Of a stretch of DNA of 7,577 nucleotides, positions 1-5,024 are shown piece after piece. Source of the stretch: Candidatus Symbiobacter sp. Lineage in GTDB: Bacteria > Pseudomonadota > Alphaproteobacteria > Elsterales > Elsteraceae. Below the pieces are notes generated by a model that saw nothing but the letters and a program-made list of their open reading frames with translations, searched no databases and was not told where the DNA came from. The position numbers and the translations under genes are program-made. The stretch covers positions 285-7,861 of the forward strand of contig JASGCR010000093.1 of NCBI GenBank assembly GCA_030054015.1, given 5' to 3'. Within the stretch, counting starts at the first letter, position 1. Each line of letters starts with the position of its first letter.

Positions 1-70
1 CTCTCATTTTGACGCTCTCATTTTGACGCTCTCATTTTGACGCTCTCATTTTGACGCTCTCATTTTGACC
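1..70. repeat. Tandem array of five 14-bp repeats upstream of the ABC exporter gene
   Basis: Five head-to-tail copies of CTCTCATTTTGACG occur at 1-14, 15-28, 29-42, 43-56 and 57-70. The only change is the last base of copy five, which is C. The array begins at the window edge, so its true length is unknown. Every unit contains TTGAC, the core of a sigma-70 type -35 box, so the array offers a series of -35-like boxes spaced 14 bp apart. There are no spacers, so this is not a CRISPR. The period is not a multiple of three and the array lies outside the coding frame, so a copy-number change would alter promoter spacing, not the protein. Confidence 0.95.
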
Positions 71-92
71 TGTTCAGACTTTCCTTTATTCT
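65..92 (+). promoter_or_regulatory. Possible promoter for the ABC exporter gene, using the last tandem repeat as -35
   Basis: TTGACC (65-70), the end of the last 14-bp repeat, is followed after 16 bp by TATTCT (87-92), a four-of-six match to TATAAT. Transcription would begin near 98-100, inside the C7 run at 94-100 and only a few bases before the ATG at 105. That would give a nearly leaderless message, which fits the lack of a Shine-Dalgarno sequence there. The call is inference from motif spacing only. Confidence 0.35.
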
Positions 93-104
93 TCCCCCCC
101 GACC

Positions 105-2132
105 ATGGTAAAAGAATACATGGGAAGCAGAAATTTCACAAATTTTATTCGACGGTTTTTTAACGTCAATAAAGGAAAACCGGACTGGATGGGTTTAAGC
201 CATCCGAGCGGTATGGGGTCACCTGGCCGGGGCGAAAATGGCACCCCCAGGGACGCCCCCAGGGACGCCCCCAGGGACACCTCCAATGATACCCCTGGCG
301 CACCGCCGCGCAAAGTCAGTATTGCGCTGACCTTGCGCCAAACCTGGCATATTGCGCGACCTTTTTGGTATTCGAGCGAGCGCGGTCGCGCCCTGATGCT
401 GCTGGCGGCGGCGGTTGGCCTCAATCTGGGCATTGTTGCCCTGGCGGTTAAAATTAACAGCATCAATTCCGGGCTGTTTGATGCCCTGCAAAATTACGAT
501 GCGTCGGGCTTTATCAAAAATCTGATGTGGTTTGGCGGTATTGCCGCCATCTATATCGGATTTGCCATGTATCGTTATTATTTGCAACAACTCTTGGCGA
601 TTCGCTGGCGGCGGTGGTTGTCGCATTATTATCTTGACCGCTATTTAACGCGGCGCGCCTATTATCATATGCAGCTAGGTGGGCGCACCGCCGACAATCC
701 GGATCAGCGTTTGGCCGATGATGCCCATCAATTTGTCGGTTATTTCCTGAGTTTGACCCTGGGAACCATCGATTCGGTGGTCACGTTATTTTCGTTTTTG
801 GTGGTATTGTGGCAATTATCCGGCGCACTTACGCTTGATTTATCGGGGATAGGGGTGGCAACCAGTTTGGTCATACCGGGTTATTTGGTCTATGTCGCGG
901 TGATTTATGCGGGGTTTGGCACCTGGGCGACGATTGCGCTTGGCCGTCCGTTGGTGGCCCTGAATTTCCACCAGCAACGGCTTGAGGCGGATTTGCGCTT
1001 TGGCCTTATTCGCCTGCGCGAAGCGGCCGAGCAAATCGCGCTGCTGCGCGGCGAGGCCCAGGAAAATCACGGCTTGCGTCAGCGCATTGCCCATATCCTG
1101 GAAGTGGCGTGGTTGATGGCACGGCGACGGAAATTACTGATTTTGCTGACGAGCGGCTATGGGCAAGTCGCATCGATTTTTCCCCTGGTGGTGGTTGCGC
1201 CAAGATTTTTCGAGCGCACTATTGGATTGGGGGCCATGATGCAAACCGTTGGGGCTTTTAACCAAGTGCAATCAGCTTTGTCTTATATGGTGGATGTTTA
1301 TCCCAACTTTGCCGATTTCCAAGCCGTGACCTTGCGGTTAATTGGCTTTGAGCAGACGATTAACGCCCAGGCGGCTTTGCCTACCCAGGCTGCTTTGCCC
1401 GCCCAGGCCGATATGCCCGCCCAGGCCAGTTTTCCCACCCAGGCTGAGATGCCGCGCCGGAAATTGCATCATTATTATGACAACCGCATCGGTGTCGAGA
1501 CGGATCAGCTGCAGATTTTTACGCCCCAGGGGGCGGCGATACTCCCCCCCATCAATCTTGCGCTGGCCTTGGGGGATAGTCTGTTAATCACCGGGCGTTC
1601 GGGTTTAGGCAAATCGAGTTTGCTGCGCTGTTTGGCGGGGATTTGGCCCTATGCCGCGGGCCGCATCACCACCCCCGATTCCGAGCAGATGGTGTTTTTG
1701 CCGCAAAAGCCCTATCTTCCGATTGGGAGTTTGCGGGCGGTGCTGTGCTATCCACATCCTCCGGAGGCCTTTCCAAGCGGGCATATCGAGGAAATCATGC
1801 ACGCCTGTGGTTTGGCCGCCTGGTGCGACCAGTTAGAGGTCGAACGAAATTGGGCCAGCATCTTGTCCCTGGGCGAATGCCAACGCATTGGCCTGGCGCG
1901 GGTGTTATTATCAAAGCCGCAATTGGCTTTGTTGGACGAGGCCACGGCCTCACTTGACTTTGACAGCGAAGCAACGCTTTATCGCGCCTTGAGGCTATAT
2001 GTTCCTGGGATAACAGTACTCAGCGTCGGGCATCATGCGAGCCTGCCTGAGTTTCATCAGCGTACCCTAAATCTTGAGGATTTGCGAAGCCGGCCCTCCC
2101 CTGCCAATATTTCCCTAAACCCCAGCCTGTAG
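105..2132 (+). CDS. ABC exporter with fused membrane and ATPase domains, SbmA/BacA/YddA type
   Basis: This 675-residue protein is an inner-membrane ABC half-transporter that probably works as a homodimer. The membrane domain spans about residues 76-415 and includes NPDQRLADDAHQF (198-210), typical of the SbmA/BacA and YddA group (ABC_membrane_2). The ATPase domain follows: Walker A GRSGLGKSS (497-505), Q-loop Gln534, signature LSLGE (587-591), Walker B LALLDE (607-612), D-loop SLD (616-618) and switch His643. Relatives carry peptides, cobalamin or lipid-like substrates; the substrate here is not evident. It is longer than many relatives because of a proline-rich N-terminal extension with PRDA repeats and a repeat-filled linker at 423-452. 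The start is uncertain: ATG 105 and ATG 120 lack a good ribosome site, and ATG 189 (residue 29) follows GGACTGG. The DedA gene begins 19 bp downstream. Confidence 0.9.
   Translation: MVKEYMGSRNFTNFIRRFFNVNKGKPDWMGLSHPSGMGSPGRGENGTPRDAPRDAPRDTSNDTPGAPPRKVSIALTLRQTWHIARPFWYSSERGRALMLLAAAVGLNLGIVALAVKINSINSGLFDALQNYDASGFIKNLMWFGGIAAIYIGFAMYRYYLQQLLAIRWRRWLSHYYLDRYLTRRAYYHMQLGGRTADNPDQRLADDAHQFVGYFLSLTLGTIDSVVTLFSFLVVLWQLSGALTLDLSGIGVATSLVIPGYLVYVAVIYAGFGTWATIALGRPLVALNFHQQRLEADLRFGLIRLREAAEQIALLRGEAQENHGLRQRIAHILEVAWLMARRRKLLILLTSGYGQVASIFPLVVVAPRFFERTIGLGAMMQTVGAFNQVQSALSYMVDVYPNFADFQAVTLRLIGFEQTINAQAALPTQAALPAQADMPAQASFPTQAEMPRRKLHHYYDNRIGVETDQLQIFTPQGAAILPPINLALALGDSLLITGRSGLGKSSLLRCLAGIWPYAAGRITTPDSEQMVFLPQKPYLPIGSLRAVLCYPHPPEAFPSGHIEEIMHACGLAAWCDQLEVERNWASILSLGECQRIGLARVLLSKPQLALLDEATASLDFDSEATLYRALRLYVPGITVLSVGHHASLPEFHQRTLNLEDLRSRPSPANISLNPSL
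244..279 (+). repeat. Three in-frame 12-bp repeats encoding PRDA units
   Basis: Three consecutive 12-bp units of CCCCCAGGGACG (the last ends in A) encode PRDA-PRDA-PRDT at about residues 48-59 of the ABC exporter. Because 12 is a multiple of three, gain or loss of a unit keeps the frame. The repeat lies in a low-complexity, probably disordered N-terminal extension ahead of the membrane domain, and it vanishes if translation starts downstream of it. Confidence 0.9.
1371..1460 (+). repeat. Five degenerate 18-bp repeats encoding hexapeptides in the exporter's interdomain linker
   Basis: Five 18-bp units at 1371-1388, 1389-1406, 1407-1424, 1425-1442 and 1443-1460 encode AALPTQ, AALPAQ, ADMPAQ, ASFPTQ and AEMPRR (residues 423-452). 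They sit between the last membrane-domain helix and the start of the ATPase domain. The consensus is A-x-x-P-[AT]-Q. The units differ at several third and first codon positions, so the array is older than the 14-bp array at the window start. In-frame units could lengthen or shorten the linker without breaking the protein. Confidence 0.92.
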
Positions 2133-2151
2133 CGATAGGTCTCCTGCCATC

Positions 2152-2769
2152 ATGACGGATTCTCTCTTAAATTTCTTCCACAGCAGTTTCGACCAATATG
2201 GCGAATATGGATTGACACTGTTGGTGTTTATTTGGACCGCCTTGGAAGGCGAAACCATCGTGATTATCGCCGGATTTTATGCCCAAAAGGGATTGATCCA
2301 TCTTTATTATTTGATTCCGGCGGCCTGGATCGGCAGTTTTATCGGCGATCAAATTTATTTCACCTTGGGGCGAAAATATGGTCCTCGTTTGTTGGCGCGG
2401 CGACCAAAATGGCAGGCTGGGGTCAATCGCGCTCTGGCGTTGTTTGAACGTTATGATACGTTATTTATTCTGTCCTTTCGCTTCATATACGGCGTGCGTA
2501 ATTTTAGCTCGGTGGCGATGGGGCTGAGCAATGTGGCTTGGGCGCGTTTTGCCTATTTAAATTTTATTGCCGCCGGTATTTGGGCGACGAGTTTTTCGTT
2601 ATTGGGTTATGGTTTGGCGCATATCTTTGTGCGTGATGAAGCAGATGCGTCCGGCCTCGCCCATTGGATCGGCATTTCCATGTTGATGCTGTTTGTGGTG
2701 GCCATTATTCTGATCGTCCGCCACAACCGCCGCCGCAGCGCCCAGAAACAAGAGGAAAAGCTAGATTAA
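2152..2769 (+). CDS. DedA-family inner-membrane protein
   Basis: This 205-residue membrane protein has the DedA (SNARE-associated, VTT-domain) layout. A first hydrophobic segment carries the acidic motif LEGE (31-34). GSFIGDQIYFTLGRKYG (61-77) and the basic motif FRFIYGVRN (109-117) follow, and a C-terminal helix (about 171-189) ends in an Arg/Lys-rich tail. The E-x-E, G-D and F-R-F-x-x-G-x-R residues are hallmarks of the family, whose members act in envelope homeostasis and lipid-carrier or phospholipid translocation, often proton-driven. Length is normal for the family. The gene begins 19 bp after the ABC exporter on the same strand with only a weak ribosome site, so translational coupling is likely. 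Its last 9 bp overlap the end of the convergent hpnD-like gene. Confidence 0.93.
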   Translation: MTDSLLNFFHSSFDQYGEYGLTLLVFIWTALEGETIVIIAGFYAQKGLIHLYYLIPAAWIGSFIGDQIYFTLGRKYGPRLLARRPKWQAGVNRALALFERYDTLFILSFRFIYGVRNFSSVAMGLSNVAWARFAYLNFIAAGIWATSFSLLGYGLAHIFVRDEADASGLAHWIGISMLMLFVVAIILIVRHNRRRSAQKQEEKLD

Positions 2770-3636
2770 CCCGATCATCAGGCTGCGCCCCAGCCAGAAT
2801 AATTTCCGCAGCGACCAATAGAGCGCCAAACCGCGCTTGGGTTGGCTCACGCGCGCCAAAATATCGCGGTACAGCCAAGCCAACAGCCACACAAAGCGCA
2901 AACCCCGCCGCGCCGTCCTGGTTGGGGATTCGGCCTGGTGGGTCGCCAATAACGCCAGAGATTGGCGGAAATCTTGCTGGGCGCGGGCGGCCAGGGCGGC
3001 TTTGACCTGGGGCAAAGACGGGTGAGACAACAAACCGGCAGGAGCGGGCGGCGCGGCCCCATATTGATGCCAGATTTCCTGGGGCAAATACACCCGACCG
3101 CGGGCGGCATCTTCGTCAATATCGCGCAGAATATTCGTAAGCTGCATGGCGCGGCCTAAATAGCTGGCGAGATTGGGTGGCGGCGGCGCAAAACCCAAAC
3201 AGCGCAACACCAATTCGCCAATGCCAATCGCCACCGCCTGGCAATAATTGTGCAAATCTTGCTCGCAAAAAATACCGCCCTGGTCAAAAAATGTCACATC
3301 GAACGCCATGCCATCCAATAAATCGAGCAGATTTTGCCGCGGCCAGCCATAGGCGATGATAAAGGGCTTTAAGGCCAGAATCTCGGCCATGCCAGGCATA
3401 GGTTGGGCCGGGTTCGGCGTGGCATCGCGGTCAAGAGCCAATATCGCTTGCCGCCAGGCCGCGATCAGGGCCAGTCGCGCCCGGCCGCCATCTTTGTCGG
3501 TTGCGTCGATTTCGTCGATTTCGTCGTCTATCACGCGGCAAAAACGGTACAGCGCGGCGATGGCCGCCCGCGGTGATGCGGGCAGCAGCCAAAACGCCAC
3601 GGCAAAGCTTGATCGCCTTGGTTTAGTTGGGGTCAT
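2761..3636 (-). CDS. hpnD: Squalene/phytoene synthase family enzyme, probably presqualene diphosphate synthase HpnD
   Basis: This 291-residue trans-isoprenyl diphosphate synthase has both aspartate-rich motifs. DDEID (residues 37-41) follows LYRFCRVI, and DIDEDAARGRVYLP (172-185) follows QLTNILR. These bind magnesium and the two diphosphates. SSF near the N-terminus, the GMAFDV and YCQAVA segments, and a C-terminal VSQPKR stretch before a hydrophobic tail resemble HpnD, which joins two farnesyl diphosphates into presqualene diphosphate for hopanoid synthesis. Length is normal. The main alternative is a phytoene synthase (CrtB). ATG 3636 is supported by AGGGA seven bases upstream. No hpnC, hpnE or squalene-hopene cyclase gene is visible nearby. 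A MITE-like element lies about 52 bp upstream of the start, and the gene overlaps dedA tail-to-tail. Confidence 0.82.
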   Translation of the reverse strand: MTPTKPRRSSFAVAFWLLPASPRAAIAALYRFCRVIDDEIDEIDATDKDGGRARLALIAAWRQAILALDRDATPNPAQPMPGMAEILALKPFIIAYGWPRQNLLDLLDGMAFDVTFFDQGGIFCEQDLHNYCQAVAIGIGELVLRCLGFAPPPPNLASYLGRAMQLTNILRDIDEDAARGRVYLPQEIWHQYGAAPPAPAGLLSHPSLPQVKAALAARAQQDFRQSLALLATHQAESPTRTARRGLRFVWLLAWLYRDILARVSQPKRGLALYWSLRKLFWLGRSLMIGLI

Positions 3637-3688
3637 AAAAAATTCCCTGGTGATGCGGTAACGTGCCGCCGCCCTTGTTCAAAACCCA

Positions 3689-3889
3689 TGACCCCCCCTT
3701 CCTGCTTAGGAAGGGGGGGATAGCGACGCTTAGCTGCGAAGCAGCTTAGCGGAGCTTGGGGGGGTTGGTGATATTGAAAATCTATTTAGAATCAATTCCC
3801 TACACCAACCCCCCCAAGAAAAGCCAAGAATTTTTTGACAAAAATTCTGGCTTTTCTACCCCCCCTTCCTAAGCAGGAAGGGGGGGTCA
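3689..3889. mobile_element. 201-bp MITE-like element with perfect 31-bp terminal inverted repeats
   Basis: The ends at 3689-3719 and 3859-3889 are perfect 31-bp inverted repeats starting TGA. Each arm is itself a perfect hairpin: C7-TTCCT, loop GCTT (AAGC on the right), AGGAA-G7. Inside, 3755-3770 and 3803-3818 form a second perfect 16-bp inverted repeat (CTTGGGGGGGTTGGTG). A third hairpin at 3817-3857 has about 18 paired bases and one bulged A. A small palindrome AGCTGC-GAA-GCAGCT lies at 3732-3746. There is no transposase, so it would be non-autonomous. No target-site duplication is obvious. The left end recurs at 7537-7577. The element fills most of the 324-bp gap between the hpnD-like gene and the small exported protein gene. 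Confidence 0.82.
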
Positions 3890-3903
3890 GTACGACTTAT
3901 TCG

Positions 3904-3926
3904 GACCTTCCTATTGGAGGGGGGGG
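3904..3926. repeat. Degenerate G-run hairpin beside the MITE-like element
   Basis: ACCTTCCTATTGGAGG followed by further Gs (G8 at 3919-3926) resembles a decayed arm of the adjacent element: a CCTTCC side, a short loop and a GGAGGG side. It lies 15 bp outside the perfect right terminus. It may be a relic of an earlier insertion of the same family, or chance. Confidence 0.35.
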
Positions 3927-3960
3927 CATAAAAATGACGCTCCTTCGGTTTGACACAATT

Positions 3961-4272
3961 TTAGATCGGAAACGGAATACCAGGCGGCAATTCGCCCAAC
4001 CGACCACAAAAGAATCTCGTCCAACCAAAGATTTTCGTAGTGGGGGTGGTATGATTCTGTTGTGAAACCGCTCTGATGGGACAGATTTTTGCGGGCGGTG
4101 CTTTGCGTGTATCCGGCGTAACGGACGCAATTGCAACCTTATGTTGCTGAACGGCCAATGGATAAGTCAAATCATCATGGATCCAGGCCGCATGTACCAC
4201 CAATGGACTAAATAAAAACGCCAAGCTTGAAAATATCAATAATTTGCGAATGCTTAAATTATTCTTTGCCAT
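3961..4272 (-). CDS. Small exported protein of unknown function
   Basis: This 103-residue protein is not recognised. It has a clear Sec-type signal peptide: a basic N-region (MAKNNLSIRK), a hydrophobic core (residues 11-26) and a likely cleavage site VHA-AW after residue 28. The mature part of about 75 residues is basic and Thr/Pro-rich, with two cysteines (CPIRA and FFCGR) and a C-terminus of GELPPGIPFPI, so a periplasmic location is expected. ATG 4272 is supported by GAGG five bases upstream. The gene follows the microprotein cluster on the same strand after 174 bp and ends 71 bp before the MITE-like element. The signal peptide is the main evidence; the mature region could be partly degraded. 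Confidence 0.55.
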   Translation of the reverse strand: MAKNNLSIRKLLIFSSLAFLFSPLVVHAAWIHDDLTYPLAVQQHKVAIASVTPDTRKAPPAKICPIRAVSQQNHTTPTTKIFGWTRFFCGRLGELPPGIPFPI

Positions 4273-4446
4273 AATAGCCTCACTTTAACCCCTCCATATA
4301 TATTCAATAAAATTTCCTCCGCCACAATTTGGATACTTGGATTAATCGACCAAGCCTTATTACAATATAAGTCTTAAATTTTGCCATTCAAGATCGGGTG
4401 GGAATATTATTATAAATTATATAAACAGCAATGGAACGGGACTGAG
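4273..4446. other. AT-rich spacer between the microprotein cluster and the exported-protein gene
   Basis: No gene of recognisable family is seen. The spacer is AT-rich, with TATATA-like stretches near 4296-4303 that could serve as a -10 box for the leftward exported-protein gene. Just before that gene, read leftward, are two ribosome-site-like purine runs: GGAGGGG at about 4289-4295 and GAGG at 4278-4281. No GC-rich hairpin with a T-run is visible to end the microprotein transcript. Confidence 0.4.
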
Positions 4447-4539
4447 CTATTCCTTCACCCGTCTTGGGCGGGTTGCAATAAACGTGATGATGCCGCCAAT
4501 AATGGCCGCACCAATGGTGGCATAAAAAAATGGGGTCAT
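4447..4539 (-). CDS. 30-residue single-helix membrane microprotein, third of three tandem paralogs
   Basis: ATG 4539 to TAG 4447 encodes MTPFFYATIGAAIIGG followed by IITFIATRPRRVKE. Residues 4-22 form one hydrophobic, glycine-containing transmembrane segment, and the C-terminus TRPRRVK is strongly basic, suggesting it faces the cytoplasm. By hand alignment it matches the first paralog at 23 of 30 residues. AAAGGA (4547-4552) lies seven bases before the start, inside the end of the preceding paralog, whose stop is 3 bp away. The family is unknown to me. Conserved length, shared motif, ribosome sites and regular spacing argue for a real gene. Confidence 0.75.
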   Translation of the reverse strand: MTPFFYATIGAAIIGGIITFIATRPRRVKE

Positions 4540-4542
4540 GGG

Positions 4543-4635
4543 TTAGTCCTTTGTATGCCTTGTCCGGGTTGCAATAAAGGTAATCAGCAAAGACAGTAAC
4601 CCTCCCGCAATTAACCCATAAAATAAATGTGTCAT
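4543..4635 (-). CDS. 30-residue single-helix membrane microprotein, second and divergent paralog
   Basis: ATG 4635 to TAA 4543 encodes a 30-residue protein beginning MTHLFYGLIAGGLLSLL, then ITFIATRTRHTKD. Architecture matches its two neighbours: a short N-terminus, one hydrophobic helix (about 4-22), the shared ITFIATR, and a basic tail. The helix sequence differs strongly, and the tail is TRHTKD in place of PRRVK. GAAGGG (4643-4648) is seven bases upstream of the start, within the end of the first paralog, whose stop is 3 bp away. Divergence with conserved length and motif suggests that this copy is maintained and possibly specialised. Function is unknown. Confidence 0.75.
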   Translation of the reverse strand: MTHLFYGLIAGGLLSLLITFIATRTRHTKD

Positions 4636-4638
4636 GGG

Positions 4639-4731
4639 TTAGCCCTTCACCCGTCTTGGGCGGGTTGCAATAAAGGTGATGATGCCGCCAATGACCGTAC
4701 CGCCAATGAGGGCAAAGAAAAGTGGGGTCAT
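4639..4731 (-). CDS. 30-residue single-helix membrane microprotein, first of three tandem paralogs
   Basis: ATG 4731 to TAA 4639 encodes MTPLFFALIGGTVIGG followed by IITFIATRPRRVKG. It has one transmembrane helix (about 4-22) with GG pairs that could support tight helix packing, and a basic C-terminal tail. AAAGGA (4738-4743) lies six bases upstream of the start, embedded in the last codons of the 74-residue gene, whose stop is only 2 bp away. That arrangement implies translational coupling. The nucleotide match to the third paralog is 77 of 93 by hand count, concentrated in codons 14-29, so these two copies are the closest pair. Family and function are not recognised. Confidence 0.77.
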   Translation of the reverse strand: MTPLFFALIGGTVIGGIITFIATRPRRVKG

Positions 4732-4733
4732 GG

Positions 4734-4958
4734 TTAGTCCTTTCGTAAATACAAGCTGAAATAGATAGTAAAGCAAAGCGTAAAAATTAAGCCGCCAACT
4801 TCCCAGTTCGATAACTCAAGCCGCCCAGCAATATAGGTGAAAAGCGTCGCCCCTTCAAGGATACTAAACCCGTCAAATATCCTTGCCAAGCCTTCTTTTT
4901 GCGCTCGGTTAAACAATGTCGTCACTTGCGTCGCTTGCGTCTTTTGCGGCTTTGCCAT
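4734..4958 (-). CDS. 74-residue two-helix membrane protein heading the microprotein cluster
   Basis: This protein is not recognised. Residues 1-26 are hydrophilic and basic and may form an amphipathic helix (TTLFNRAQKEGLARIFDG). A first hydrophobic segment (about 31-45, FSILEGATLFTYIAG) and a short polar turn (RLELSNWE) follow, then a second segment (about 53-71) ending in LRKD. This predicts a helical hairpin with both ends in the cytoplasm. The ribosome site is weak (AAAGAAAG, about eight bases before ATG 4958). The gene begins 66 bp after hslU on the same strand, and no strong terminator is seen between them. Its last codons contain the ribosome site for the first 30-residue paralog, so the four small genes very probably form one translational unit. 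Confidence 0.75.
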   Translation of the reverse strand: MAKPQKTQATQVTTLFNRAQKEGLARIFDGFSILEGATLFTYIAGRLELSNWEVGGLIFTLCFTIYFSLYLRKD

Positions 4959-5024
4959 CGGACAATCTTTCTTTGTGATCGGTTCTAAGGCATGAAGGCC
5001 GCGCCGCCAACCAACCCGCGATCC

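Noticed and set aside
1..70. Possible CRISPR array
   Set aside because: The units are contiguous 14-mers with no spacers between them.
219..626. Minus-strand frame of 135 codons with GGVPGG repeats
   Set aside because: It is the antisense reading of the PRDA repeat and membrane domain of the exporter, with no support of its own.
3835..4065. Plus-strand frame of 76 codons crossing the right end of the MITE-like element
   Set aside because: Its first half is translated hairpin arm (PPLPKQEGG-type text typical of such repeats) and the rest opposes the small exported-protein gene; there is no ribosome site.
3897..4136. Minus-strand frame of 79 codons
   Set aside because: It overlaps the 103-residue frame out of phase, has no ribosome site or domain, and its C-terminus reads the G-run repeat.
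4304..4387. Minus-strand frame of 27 codons encoding a cationic peptide
   Set aside because: There is no Shine-Dalgarno, no hydrophobic or conserved pattern, and it lies in an AT-rich spacer.
4381..4599. Plus-strand frame of 72 codons
   Set aside because: It is antisense to two of the microprotein genes, starts at TTG without a ribosome site, and its repeats are the mirror of the paralog repeats.
4959..5024. Possible terminator between hslU and the 74-residue gene
   Set aside because: Only short GC palindromes (CGCG) are present, with no stable stem followed by a T-run on the transcribed strand.
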